From assembly GCF_001650915.1 (NCBI RefSeq), contig NZ_LXYO01000023.1, positions 496,001 to 560,000 on the forward strand: a stretch of 64,000 nt of DNA. The letters are read 5' to 3'. The notes under the pieces are model-generated. The model was not told the DNA's origin and ran no database searches. It was given only the letters and a program-made list of their open reading frames with translations. The translations under genes and the position numbers were made by a program. Of this stretch, positions 47,368-56,773 are shown piece after piece. Numbering within the stretch: the first letter of the stretch is position 1; every line of letters starts with the position of its first letter. The DNA comes from Marinobacter sp. EhC06 (lineage in GTDB: Bacteria; Pseudomonadota; Gammaproteobacteria; Pseudomonadales; Oleiphilaceae).

Positions 47368-48738
47368 ATGAGCCAGAGTTCTGACACCATCGCAGCCATA
47401 GCCACCGCACCCGGACAGGCCGGGGTCGGGATCGTTCGCGTGTCTGGCCCCAGGGCCCGGGCCATTGCCCAACAGATGCTGGGGTTCGAGCCCAAACCCC
47501 GTTATGCCCATTACGGCCCGTTCCACGACAATCGGGGCGAGTTGATTGATGAGGGCATCGGGCTGTTTTTCCCCAACCCCCACTCCTTCACCGGTGAGGA
47601 TGTATTCGAGCTTCAGGGCCATGGCGGTACCGTGATTCTCGATCTTCTGCTTCGGGAGGTGTGCAGCCAGGGGGCAAGACTGGCCCGCCCCGGTGAGTTC
47701 TCCGAACGGGCCTTTCTGAACGACAAACTGGATCTTGCCCAGGCCGAAGCCATTGCCGATCTTATCGAGAGCAGCTCGGAACAGGCGGCCCGCTGTGCCG
47801 TTCGTTCCATGCAGGGAGTGTTCTCCCGGCAGATCGAAGATCTGGTGGAGGCGGTGACTCACCTGCGGATCTATGTTGAGGCGGCGATCGATTTTCCCGA
47901 GGAGGAGATTGATTTCCTGGCCGATGGCAAGGTGGCCAGTGATCTTCAGAACCTGCTGGACCGGCTCGAGAAAATTCTGGCGGAAGCCCAGCAGGGGACC
48001 ATTCTTCGAGACGGTATGAAAGTGGTCATTGGCGGCAGGCCCAATGCCGGCAAATCCAGCCTGCTGAACGCCCTGGCCGGTCGCGAGGCGGCCATTGTTA
48101 CGGCTATTGAAGGCACAACCCGGGATGTCCTGAGGGAACATATCCACATCGATGGTATGCCGCTGCACATCATCGACACGGCCGGTCTCCGGGACAGTCC
48201 GGATGAAGTGGAACAGATCGGTATTGCCCGGGCCTGGGATGAAATCCGTCAGGCCGATCGCATCCTTCTGATGGTGGATGCCACCACCACCGATAAAACC
48301 AGTCCCCATGAAATCTGGCCGGATTTCATTGATCAGTTACCGGCCAACGCCCCGGTGACGGTTATTCGCAACAAGGTGGATCTGTCCGGTGAAACGGTAG
48401 GGATCAGCGCCGAAGACCATCAGAGTGCGCCGGTTATCCGTTTGGCGGCAAAGTCTGCCGAAGGTCTGGAAATACTCCGGGACCACCTGAAACAGTGCAT
48501 GGGCTTTGCCAGCACTACCGAAGGCGGTTTCCTGGCCCGACGCCGGCACCTGGATGCCCTAGAGCGGGCCCAGGCCCTGTTGGTTCAGGGCCAGAGCCAG
48601 CTGGAAGGGTTCGGTGCCGGTGAGTTACTCGCTGAAGATCTGAGGGCGGCCCAGGATAGCCTGGGTGAGATCACCGGGCACCTTACCCCGGATGAGCTTC
48701 TGGGCAAGATTTTCAGCAGCTTTTGTATCGGTAAATAG
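47368..48738 (+). CDS. mnmE: tRNA modification GTPase MnmE
   Basis: The 456-residue protein starts at the ATG of [20 protein letters not shown]. It has an N-terminal folate-binding domain, a G domain with [20 protein letters not shown], and the C-terminal FCIGK whose Cys is essential. With MnmG it makes 5-carboxymethylaminomethyl-uridine at tRNA wobble U34. In many genomes mnmG follows at once; here it is 11 kb away. Confidence 0.97.
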   Translation: MSQSSDTIAAIATAPGQAGVGIVRVSGPRARAIAQQMLGFEPKPRYAHYGPFHDNRGELIDEGIGLFFPNPHSFTGEDVFELQGHGGTVILDLLLREVCSQGARLARPGEFSERAFLNDKLDLAQAEAIADLIESSSEQAARCAVRSMQGVFSRQIEDLVEAVTHLRIYVEAAIDFPEEEIDFLADGKVASDLQNLLDRLEKILAEAQQGTILRDGMKVVIGGRPNAGKSSLLNALAGREAAIVTAIEGTTRDVLREHIHIDGMPLHIIDTAGLRDSPDEVEQIGIARAWDEIRQADRILLMVDATTTDKTSPHEIWPDFIDQLPANAPVTVIRNKVDLSGETVGISAEDHQSAPVIRLAAKSAEGLEILRDHLKQCMGFASTTEGGFLARRRHLDALERAQALLVQGQSQLEGFGAGELLAEDLRAAQDSLGEITGHLTPDELLGKIFSSFCIGK

Positions 48739-48740
48739 CG

Positions 48741-49676
48741 CTAACCGGTTTTCCGGCCTTCGTCTTCTGGAACTGGCACCAGGGTCTCGGTGTTACTGCG
48801 ATTGCCCAGGAAATCCGGCCGTGGCTTGTTGCCACAGAATGGGGCCTGAAGCTGGTTTTCCACACTGTTGTAGACGAAGAACAGATTGCTCCGCGGCCAG
48901 GGTGACATATTGGCGTTCGAGGCATGCAGGGTATTGCACTCGAAGATGATCAGCGAGCCGGCGGGACCGGTGGGTGCCTTGATCCCGTATTCGTCCGCCA
49001 TGGCGGCAAGGTCCCGATCGTTGGGAACGCCCAGCTCCTGTTTTTTCAGGGATGACTGGTAGTTGTCTTCCGGCGTGCGGCCAACGCAGGGCACAAAGGT
49101 CTTGTGGGAGCCGGGAATCAGCATCAACGGGCCGTTAAACGGCGTGTTGTCGGTGAGGGCGATGGAAAAGCTGACGGCTCGCATCCGGGGCATCCCGTCT
49201 TCGGCGTGCCAGGTTTCGAAATCGGAGTGCCAGTCAAAGCCCTTGCCGTGGAAGCCGGGTTTGAAGTTGATCCGGGACTGGTGGATATAGGCTTCACTGC
49301 CCAGAAGCTGGCGGACCATCGCCAGAATCTTCGGATCCCGGGTCAACCGGTCGAAGCGATCAGAAAGTTCGTGAATGCCGAAAATCGAGCGGATTTCCTG
49401 CTTGCCCGGCTCGGTAATGGTTCCTTCGGACCGCAGGATACTCTCATCATTTTCGTAACCCCGCAGATCCTCCCGGAACTGGCGAACGGTGGCCTGGTCG
49501 AGAAAATTGTTGAAGACGATAAAGCCGTCGCGCTCATATTGCGTCAGTTCGGTTTCACTCAGTGGTCCGTTGGTTCGATCCGAACCTTTGCTGTGCACCA
49601 CGGGGTCCTGGCGCTCAAAGCTTTCAGTGGGACGTTCCAGGCGGGTGGGATAAAAGTCGTCAGCACGAGTTTCCAT
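48741..49676 (-). CDS. ectD: Ectoine hydroxylase
   Basis: The 311-residue 2-oxoglutarate/Fe(II) dioxygenase converts ectoine to 5-hydroxyectoine. The start METRADDFYPTR has AAGGAGG seven bases upstream. The EctD signature FDWHSDFETWHAEDGMPRMR gives iron ligands H150 and D152, with H251 in NTLHASNANMSP. GPLMLIPGSHKTFVPCVG is also family-specific. ectABC is not in the window, so the gene is detached from the synthesis operon. It points to a salt-adapted host. It converges on mnmE with two bases between stops. Confidence 0.93.
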   Translation of the reverse strand: METRADDFYPTRLERPTESFERQDPVVHSKGSDRTNGPLSETELTQYERDGFIVFNNFLDQATVRQFREDLRGYENDESILRSEGTITEPGKQEIRSIFGIHELSDRFDRLTRDPKILAMVRQLLGSEAYIHQSRINFKPGFHGKGFDWHSDFETWHAEDGMPRMRAVSFSIALTDNTPFNGPLMLIPGSHKTFVPCVGRTPEDNYQSSLKKQELGVPNDRDLAAMADEYGIKAPTGPAGSLIIFECNTLHASNANMSPWPRSNLFFVYNSVENQLQAPFCGNKPRPDFLGNRSNTETLVPVPEDEGRKTG

Positions 49677-49717
49677 ATTCGAACCTCCTTCTTTTATGCT
49701 CGCGATCAAAGGTTTTC

Positions 49718-49746
49718 TATTTAATTCAGTTAGTTAATAACTCCAA
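49718..49746 (-). promoter_or_regulatory. Predicted ectD promoter
   Basis: On the minus strand TTGGAG (plus 49741-49746) and TAAATA (plus 49718-49723) are separated by 17 bp, about 40 bp before the ectD start. The region is AT-rich. Osmotic control is expected for ectD but cannot be read here. Confidence 0.45.
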
Positions 49747-49794
49747 TATGGAAATGCACCTGTGAGGTGGGGTCAGGCGGGAGTATTTCAAGGC

Positions 49795-49820
49795 CAAAAA
49801 AATCCCGGGCAAGGCCCGGG
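49795..49820 (-). terminator. Terminator after acyl-CoA dehydrogenase gene
   Basis: On the minus strand CCCGGGC-CTT-GCCCGGG (plus 49804-49820) is followed by ATTTTTTT. It is 20 bp after the dehydrogenase stop. Confidence 0.88.
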
Positions 49821-49840
49821 CGTAAGAGAGACCGGATAGC

Positions 49841-51661
49841 TTATCCGGTAAAGGCCAGATCATCGGCATCCAGTTGCATCAGGTTCTTGCTGGGGCTGAG
49901 CATGCTGGCAGCGTGGCTCTGGGCCCGGGGCAAAAGGCGCTCAAAATAGAATTCGGTGGTTCCGAGCTTGGCCTGGTAGAAAGCAGCCGAATCCTCGCCA
50001 CCGTTATCGAGTTTATCCACAGCCACCGCGGCCTGGCGCAGCCAGATATAGGCCATGGTGACGTAGCCGCTGTACATCAGGAAATCATAGGCCGCAGAGC
50101 TCACCACATCCCGGTCCTTGCGGGCCGCAAGCATGATCCGCACTGTCAGCCAGTTCCATTGGCCGGTCAGCTTGAGCAGCTCAAGCGCCCAGGGTCGCAG
50201 CCGTTTGTCGGTGAGATGCTTGCGGGCAAAATTGGCAATCTTCAGGGTGAATTCCCGGACCGCGCCGCCCTGGGTCATCAGCAAAACCTTTCGACCCAAC
50301 AGATCCAGCGCCTGGATACCGGTAGTGCCCTCGTACAGGGTGGCGATGCGGGTATCCCGGACAATCTGCTCCATGCCATGCTCCCGGATGTAACCATGGC
50401 CGCCAAAGACCTGAACGCCCAGATTGGCTGCTTCGCACCCGAGTTCGGTGAGAAAGCCCTTCAGTATCGGGGTCAGGAAGCCGAGCTTGTCATCGTATTT
50501 GTCCGCCTTTTTATCATCGCCCTCAGTGAATCCCTCCACCATGTGATCGGCCAGTCGCGCTGCGTAATACAGCATGGCCCGACCGCCTTCGGCGATGGCC
50601 TTCTGGGTCAGCAGCATCCGGCGCACATCGGCATGATGAATCAGGCTATCGGCCACCTGAACCGGTTCTTTTTTACCGGAAAGTGCCCGCATAGAGCGTC
50701 GATCCTTCGCATAGGCCAACGCCCACTGATAGGACAGCTCCGCCGGCCCGACACCCTGGATTGCGGTGCCGATCCGGGCGGTGTTCATGAAGGTGAACAT
50801 GCAGTTGAGGCCTTCATTCTCGGGCCCGATCAGATAACCCTTGGCCCCATCGAAATTGAGCACACAGGTGGCCGAGGCCTTGATGCCCATTTTCTTTTCC
50901 AGACTGCCACAGACCACCGCGTTGCGTTCGCCCACCCCGCCCTGGCTGTCGGGCAGGAACTTGGGCACGATAAACAGGCTGATACCCCGGGTACCCTTGG
51001 GGGCATCCGGCAGACGGGCCAATACGATGTGGACGATGTTCTCGGTCAGGTCGTGGTCGCCGGAGGAGATGAAAATCTTGGTGCCCGTGAGTTGGTAGCT
51101 GCCGTCGGCCTGGGGTTCAGCTTTGGTCTTCACCTGGCCCAGATCGGTGCCGCACTGGGGTTCGGTCAGGCACATGGTGCCGGCCCAACGGCCTTCGGTC
51201 AGTGGTGCAAGGTAGGTCTGTTTCTGATCCTCGGAACCGTGCAGGAAAATGGTGTTCATGGCGCCCAGGGACAGACCCGGGTACATAGAGAAAGGCCAGT
51301 TGGCTGTGCCCATCATCTCCTGTTTCAGCAGTCCCATGGACGCAGGCAGGCCCTGGCCGCCGTATTCCTCGGGTGCGGAGAGCCCTTGCCAGCCACCCAT
51401 GGCGTATTGTTGGTAGGCTTCGCGGTAACCGGCAGGTGTAGTGACCTCACCGTTCTCGAGTTTGCAGCCTTCCTCGTCGCCGGAGAGGTAGAGTGGGCTC
51501 AGCACTTCTTCACAGAACTTTGCGCATTCGCCGAGTATCGCATCCACGATATCGGGCGTGGCGTTTTCACCGCTGGCCAGGGTGGCGTAATGACCCGGGT
51601 AGTCGAACACTTCGTTCAGCAAAAATTTCATGTCGCGCAGGGGCGCCTTGTAAACCGGCAT
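49841..51661 (-). CDS. Acyl-CoA dehydrogenase
   Basis: The 606-residue flavoprotein oxidises acyl-CoA to enoyl-CoA. The start MPVYKAPLRDMKFLLNEVFD is the usual opening of the long bacterial ACAD group with a C-terminal extension. It has LTEPQCGTDLGQVKTKA, LTGTKIFISSGDHD, the FAD-binding QVFGGHGYIREHGMEQIVRD and the catalytic-region YEGTTGIQALDLLGRK. The AGAGG upstream of 51661 supports this start over 51703. The substrate is probably a medium or long fatty acyl-CoA, inferred. It is a single gene. Confidence 0.93.
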   Translation of the reverse strand: MPVYKAPLRDMKFLLNEVFDYPGHYATLASGENATPDIVDAILGECAKFCEEVLSPLYLSGDEEGCKLENGEVTTPAGYREAYQQYAMGGWQGLSAPEEYGGQGLPASMGLLKQEMMGTANWPFSMYPGLSLGAMNTIFLHGSEDQKQTYLAPLTEGRWAGTMCLTEPQCGTDLGQVKTKAEPQADGSYQLTGTKIFISSGDHDLTENIVHIVLARLPDAPKGTRGISLFIVPKFLPDSQGGVGERNAVVCGSLEKKMGIKASATCVLNFDGAKGYLIGPENEGLNCMFTFMNTARIGTAIQGVGPAELSYQWALAYAKDRRSMRALSGKKEPVQVADSLIHHADVRRMLLTQKAIAEGGRAMLYYAARLADHMVEGFTEGDDKKADKYDDKLGFLTPILKGFLTELGCEAANLGVQVFGGHGYIREHGMEQIVRDTRIATLYEGTTGIQALDLLGRKVLLMTQGGAVREFTLKIANFARKHLTDKRLRPWALELLKLTGQWNWLTVRIMLAARKDRDVVSSAAYDFLMYSGYVTMAYIWLRQAAVAVDKLDNGGEDSAAFYQAKLGTTEFYFERLLPRAQSHAASMLSPSKNLMQLDADDLAFTG

Positions 51662-51916
51662 AGCGGAATCCTCTGTGTCTTTCTCGGAATCTTCGGTGGG
51701 CAATCACCCGCCATTACCTGTTGTTTTACGCCAATACCCGGGCGCTGCCATTGACGAAAAGCGCCCGGCAGACTGTCAGAATGGACAATTGGCCGAGATG
51801 ACGTAAAAGCCCGGGGAAAGCCCGGAGAGAGTCCGGCAATGATCGCTAAAGTCGGTTGTGGCGTATTCCTTTTCGCCAAAGAACCGCAATAAACCCGTTC
51901 AGAGAGTGTAAAAGTC

Positions 51917-52477
51917 ATGCAAAGCCCGTTTACTGAGATATCGAAACGCCTGTCGACACCTATACTCTGGGTACTGTCTTCGGCACTGCTGCTCAGCGGC
52001 TGTGCCAGCCCGTCACTCGAGGATTATGCAGACCGCACACCCGAACTGGTCCCGGAAGAGTTCTTCACTGGCGAACTTTCCGCCCGGGGGGTGGTCAAGA
52101 ATTTCTCCGGTGAGGTGATTCGTACCTTCGATGCGGATATTAGCGCGTCGTGGGATGATGAGGGTGTGGGCACCCTGGATGAGGTGTTCCGCTTTAATGA
52201 CGGCGAGGTGCAGACCCGGGTCTGGACCTTGACTCCCTCCGAGGAGGGTTATCATGCCGACGCAGGCGATGTGGTTGAACCCGGAACCATGCGCTGGCGC
52301 GGTAACGCCATTCATATGAATTATGTCCTCCGTGTGTCATACGGTGACGGTACTCTGGATGTGCGCATGGACGACTGGATGTATCTGATCACGCCCGACA
52401 CGCTGATCAACCAGACCACCATGAGCAAGTGGGGAATCGACGTGGGCGAAGTGGTGCTGGTGATCCAGAAAAAGTAA
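51917..52477 (+). CDS. DUF3833 lipoprotein
   Basis: The 186-residue protein has a signal peptide with lipobox LLSGC (about residues 25-29). The mature part, EEFFTGELSARGVVKNFSGE and MRWRGNAIHMNYVLRV, fits DUF3833. The function is unknown; it is anchored in the cell envelope. It lies 39 bp before the RND adaptor gene and may be co-transcribed. Confidence 0.85.
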   Translation: MQSPFTEISKRLSTPILWVLSSALLLSGCASPSLEDYADRTPELVPEEFFTGELSARGVVKNFSGEVIRTFDADISASWDDEGVGTLDEVFRFNDGEVQTRVWTLTPSEEGYHADAGDVVEPGTMRWRGNAIHMNYVLRVSYGDGTLDVRMDDWMYLITPDTLINQTTMSKWGIDVGEVVLVIQKK

Positions 52478-52516
52478 CAGACGACTAACCGAGAATTGGA
52501 AGAATCTGGAAATCCT

Positions 52517-53611
52517 ATGTGGAAACAGTGGTTGATTGCGTTGGTGCTGGTGGCAGTTGCTATCGGCGGTGCCTTTGTGTACCAGAATCTGGATGAGGGC
52601 ACTGCCGCTCAGAGCGGTGCTGAGCGTCCTGCCAGTGCCGTCAACACGCTCCTTCCGAAGATGGAGATGGTGCGGGATGTGGTCAATGCAGTTGGCAGTC
52701 TGAAAGCCCTGAATGCGGTGGAGTTGACCACGGAAGTCAGTGGCCGGGTGGTAGAACTGAATCTGGAAACCGGCCGCCGGGTAGAGCAGGGTGAGGTGCT
52801 TTTACGACTGGATGATCGCCAGGCCCGGGCGGATCTGCAGGTGATTGAAGCCCAACTGGCGGATGCCCGCCGGAAGTTAGAGAGGGCACAGCGGTTGCGC
52901 TCCAACAACAGTATTTCCCAGTCCCAGGTGGATGAGCTGAGAACGGCTGTCGACGTGGCCGAGGCGCAGCGTCAGGCGGGTCGGGTCCGTCTGGAGAACC
53001 ACCGCATCGAAGCGCCGTTTGCCGGTGTGGTCGGGTTGAGTGACATCAGCGTCGGGGCCTACATCACGGCCGGAACCTCGGTGACCACCCTGGATACCAC
53101 CGACCGTATGGAGCTGGGTTTTTCCATTCCGGAGCGTTTTCTGGGGCAGGTGAGTCTTGGGCAACGGGTTCGCGGCGCATCGCCGGCCTACCCGGATCGG
53201 CAGTTTTCCGGTCAGCTGGTGGAGTTGGGTTCCCGGGTCAGTGAGCTGAGCCGGTCGCTGCCGGTGCGGGCACTGATCGATAATCCGGAGGGTCTGCTCC
53301 GCCCGGGGCAGTTTATGTCCGCCACCCTGACGCTCCGGGAACGGGAAGCACTGGTTATCCCGGAACAGGCGGTGATGATCCGCGGTGATGAACAATATGT
53401 GTTTGTGGCTGAAGACGGTGTTGCCCGGCGGGTTTCGGTCAACCTGGGTTCGCGCATGCCGGGTTTTGTGGAAGTGTCGAAGGGTTTGAGCCAGGACGAT
53501 CCGGTGATTGTGACCGGTCAGGACCGGCTCAGCAGCGGGGACCGGGTTCGGGTATTGGAAGATGACAAGGCCATTCCCGAGAACCGATTTATCACGGCCA
53601 GGGAGTCGTAA
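52517..53611 (+). CDS. RND efflux periplasmic adaptor (membrane fusion protein)
   Basis: The 364-residue protein starts MWKQWLIALVLVAVAIGGAF, an N-terminal membrane anchor. It continues with a lipoyl/hairpin region (VVELNLETGRRVEQGEVLLRL, then a coiled coil QLADARRKLERAQRLRSN) and the beta-barrel part RIEAPFAGVVGLSDISVG. An upstream TTG at 52496 is less likely. It links the RND pump to an outer-membrane channel encoded elsewhere; none is adjacent. It ends three bases before the pump gene. Confidence 0.93.
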   Translation: MWKQWLIALVLVAVAIGGAFVYQNLDEGTAAQSGAERPASAVNTLLPKMEMVRDVVNAVGSLKALNAVELTTEVSGRVVELNLETGRRVEQGEVLLRLDDRQARADLQVIEAQLADARRKLERAQRLRSNNSISQSQVDELRTAVDVAEAQRQAGRVRLENHRIEAPFAGVVGLSDISVGAYITAGTSVTTLDTTDRMELGFSIPERFLGQVSLGQRVRGASPAYPDRQFSGQLVELGSRVSELSRSLPVRALIDNPEGLLRPGQFMSATLTLREREALVIPEQAVMIRGDEQYVFVAEDGVARRVSVNLGSRMPGFVEVSKGLSQDDPVIVTGQDRLSSGDRVRVLEDDKAIPENRFITARES

Positions 53612-53614
53612 CCG

Positions 53615-56600
53615 GTGGTTCTTTCTGATGTCTCTATCAAGCGACCGGTGTTCGCAACGGTTCTCAGTCTTTTGATCGTGGTTTTCGGGCTGGCAGCCCT
53701 GTTGGGCCTGCCGGTGCGCGAATACCCGGATATTGACCCACCGGTTGTCTCCATTTCCACCGATTACACCGGTGCGGCAGCCGAGGTGGTAGATACCCAG
53801 ATTACCCAGGTGATCGAGGGTGCCATCAGTGGCATCGAGGGTATTCGTTCTATTGAATCGTCTACTGAGCAGGGCGAATCCCGAACCAGCATCGAATTCA
53901 CCACGGCCCGGGATGTGGATATTGCCGCCAATGATGTTCGTGATGCGGTGTCCCGGGTGGCCAACCAGTTGCCGGACGAAGCAGATCCGCCGGTAGTGCG
54001 TAAGGCGGATTCCGATGCCCGCCCGATGATGTGGGTCACCCTGCGCAGTGATGTCTGGGACAGTGCCGAGCTGAGTGATTTTGCCGACCGGGTGTTGGCG
54101 GACCGGCTGTCGGTTCTCGACGGTGTTGCCGACGTACGTATCGGTGGCGAGCGGCGTTATGCCATCCGGGTCTGGCTGGACCGTGAGCGGCTTGCCGCCC
54201 GGGATATCACCGTGGCAGAAGTTGAACGGGCCCTGCGCGCCAACAACGTGGAGTTACCGGCCGGATCGGTGGATTCGTCCACTCGCAATTTCACGGTGCG
54301 TGCCGAAGGCCGACTGTCGAATGTGGAACAGTTTCGGGAACTGGTGATTCGCCGGGACGGTAATGACCTGTTGCGTCTCGGGGAAGTGGCCAATGTCCAG
54401 ATGGGGGTGGAGTCGGATGTCAGCCGTCTGCGCGCGAACGGCCAGACCGCCATCGGCATGGGTGTTATCCGTCAGTCCAAGGCCAACACCGTGGCCGTTT
54501 CCGATGCGGTCCGCGCCGAGTTGGAAAAGATTCGGGAGACCCTGCCGCCGGAAGTCACCATCGCGGAAAGCTACGACGAGTCCATTTTCATCCGGGCGTC
54601 CATCAAGGAAGTGGTCACCACGCTCGCCATCGCGGTGTCCCTGGTTATCCTCGTTATCTTCCTGTTCCTGCGTTCCTGGCGCGCCACCCTGATTCCTGCG
54701 GTGACCATTCCGGTTGCGGTGATTGGTGCTTTCATCGGCCTGGGTTTTCTCGGTTTTTCCATTAACGTGCTGACCCTGCTGGCGGTCATTCTGGCCATCG
54801 GCCTGGTGGTGGACGACGCCATCGTGATGCTGGAAAACATCCAGCGCCGGATTGACGAGGGTGAACCGCCATTGCTTGCCGCCTACCGGGGCGCAAAACA
54901 GGTCGCGTTTGCGGTGATTGCCACCACCCTGACCCTGGTGGCGGTGTTTGTCCCCATTTCTTTCATGGGTGGCAATATCGGACGGCTGTTCGCCGAATTC
55001 GGATTTACCCTGGCTGCGGCGGTGGTTTTTTCCAGCCTCGTTGCCCTGACGCTGGCACCGATGCTGTGTTCCAAGTGGCTCAGACACAGCCCGGAATCGG
55101 CGGAGGGCCATCGTCTGTGGGCGGCCAGCGAGAAGGTTCTGAATGGCCTGACCAATGGTTACCGCAGGCTGTTGCAGTTTTCCCTGAGGCAGCCGGGGCT
55201 GTTACTCGGCCTGGGTCTGGTGGGGCTGGTTATTGCCGCCGTGGTGTACCCCAAATTGCCCCAGGAACTGGCGCCAACCGAGGACCGCGCCGTGATCATC
55301 ATGCCCACCAGCGCGCCTCGTGGTTCAACGGTGGAATACACCGATCACTACGTCCGCCAGGTGGAAGAGTCTTTGCTGCCGTATCTGGATGAGGGCATAG
55401 CCAATCGCCTGCTCTCCATCGTCGGATTCCGCGATGAGGAAGACAATGCGTTCCTGATCATGGGCCTGGTGCCCTGGGAAGAACGGGATATCAAGCAGCA
55501 GGAAGTGACCAGCGAAATCCGCAAGAAACTGGCGGATGTGTCCGGCATCCGAACCGTGGCCGTAAACCCGCCGGGTCTGGGCCAGCGCGGGTTCAGTCAG
55601 GCGGTGGAGTTCGTGGTGGCCGGACCGGACTATGAGTCGGTACAGGCCTGGAGCCAGGAGATCGTGGAGCGGGCCAAGGAGAATCCCAATCTGCAGAACC
55701 TGGATACTGACTTCGAGCTGACCCGACCAGAGCTTCGGGTCAATATCGACCGGGAGCGGGCGGCGGACCTGGACATCACCATTGAGGACGTCGGGCTCAC
55801 CTTGCAGACCATGCTGGCATCACGCCAGGTGACGACCTACATTGATCGGGGCCGGGAATACGATGTGATTATCCAGGCTGAAGATGCCAACCGGGCAACC
55901 CCGGAAGACCTGGGCCAGATTTTCCTGCGGCCCCGGGAGGGCGGCAACCTGATCCCTTTGCAGGCGCTGGTCTCGGTGCAGGAAATTGGCGCCAACCCGG
56001 ACCTCCGTCGCATCGACCGGCTTCCCGCCGTGGTCATCAGTGCCTCCCTCGCCGATGGTTATGACCTGGGGTCGGCCTTGACCTACCTGAACAACCTGGC
56101 TGTGGATAACCTGCCGCCGGAAGCGCGGGTCAGTTACAAGGGTTTGAGCCGGGAATTCCAGGAATCCTCGGCCGCCATCTACGTTACCTTTGCGCTGGCC
56201 TTCGTCATCGTGTTCCTGGTGCTGGCGGCCCAGTTTGAAAGCTGGATCCATCCGCTGATCATCATGCTGTCGGTGCCACTGGCGGTGACCGGTGCCCTGC
56301 TGGCGCTCTGGTGGACCGGAATCAGTCTCAACATTTACAGCCAGATAGGCATCATCATGTTGCTGGGGTTGATGGCCAAGAACGGGATATTGATCGTGGA
56401 GTTCGCCAATCAGCTCCGGGACAAAGGCTATGAGGTGCGGGATGCCATACTCGAAGGCGCCTGCCTGCGGTTCCGGCCGGTACTGATGACCACCATATCG
56501 ACGATTTTTGGTGCGGTTCCCCTGGTAATCGCCACCGGCGCAGGCGCGGAAAGCCGTGCGGCCATTGGCATGGTGATTCTGGGCGGGCTGATCTTCGCCA

Positions 56601-56761
56601 CCACGCTGACCCTTTTCATCATACCGGTGCTGTATAACCTGTTGGCCCGGTTTGCCAAATCCTCCAATGCAGTGGAGAAGGAACTGGAACGCCAGGCTTC
56701 GGGCCAGGCCGGTGGCACAGGGCTGGCGGCAGCGCCTCAGAAACGCGCGGATGACTTCTGA
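53615..56761 (+). CDS. RND multidrug efflux permease (HAE1 family)
   Basis: The 1048-residue pump starts at GTG, giving VLSDVSIKRPVFATVLSLL. It has the usual 12-helix plan with two large periplasmic loops. The proton relay is present: VVDDAIVMLENIQRR in helix 4 (Asp pair) and GLMAKNGILIVEFANQL in helix 10 (Lys). It probably expels drugs or hydrophobic compounds by proton antiport. Substrates are unknown. It converges on the EAL gene with 12 bp between. Confidence 0.95.
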   Translation: MVLSDVSIKRPVFATVLSLLIVVFGLAALLGLPVREYPDIDPPVVSISTDYTGAAAEVVDTQITQVIEGAISGIEGIRSIESSTEQGESRTSIEFTTARDVDIAANDVRDAVSRVANQLPDEADPPVVRKADSDARPMMWVTLRSDVWDSAELSDFADRVLADRLSVLDGVADVRIGGERRYAIRVWLDRERLAARDITVAEVERALRANNVELPAGSVDSSTRNFTVRAEGRLSNVEQFRELVIRRDGNDLLRLGEVANVQMGVESDVSRLRANGQTAIGMGVIRQSKANTVAVSDAVRAELEKIRETLPPEVTIAESYDESIFIRASIKEVVTTLAIAVSLVILVIFLFLRSWRATLIPAVTIPVAVIGAFIGLGFLGFSINVLTLLAVILAIGLVVDDAIVMLENIQRRIDEGEPPLLAAYRGAKQVAFAVIATTLTLVAVFVPISFMGGNIGRLFAEFGFTLAAAVVFSSLVALTLAPMLCSKWLRHSPESAEGHRLWAASEKVLNGLTNGYRRLLQFSLRQPGLLLGLGLVGLVIAAVVYPKLPQELAPTEDRAVIIMPTSAPRGSTVEYTDHYVRQVEESLLPYLDEGIANRLLSIVGFRDEEDNAFLIMGLVPWEERDIKQQEVTSEIRKKLADVSGIRTVAVNPPGLGQRGFSQAVEFVVAGPDYESVQAWSQEIVERAKENPNLQNLDTDFELTRPELRVNIDRERAADLDITIEDVGLTLQTMLASRQVTTYIDRGREYDVIIQAEDANRATPEDLGQIFLRPREGGNLIPLQALVSVQEIGANPDLRRIDRLPAVVISASLADGYDLGSALTYLNNLAVDNLPPEARVSYKGLSREFQESSAAIYVTFALAFVIVFLVLAAQFESWIHPLIIMLSVPLAVTGALLALWWTGISLNIYSQIGIIMLLGLMAKNGILIVEFANQLRDKGYEVRDAILEGACLRFRPVLMTTISTIFGAVPLVIATGAGAESRAAIGMVILGGLIFATTLTLFIIPVLYNLLARFAKSSNAVEKELERQASGQAGGTGLAAAPQKRADDF

Positions 56762-56773
56762 TCAGTGACACGA

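Noticed and set aside
49874..51754. 626-codon plus-strand frame opposite the acyl-CoA dehydrogenase
   Set aside because: It is a shadow of a clear dehydrogenase gene and has no family features.
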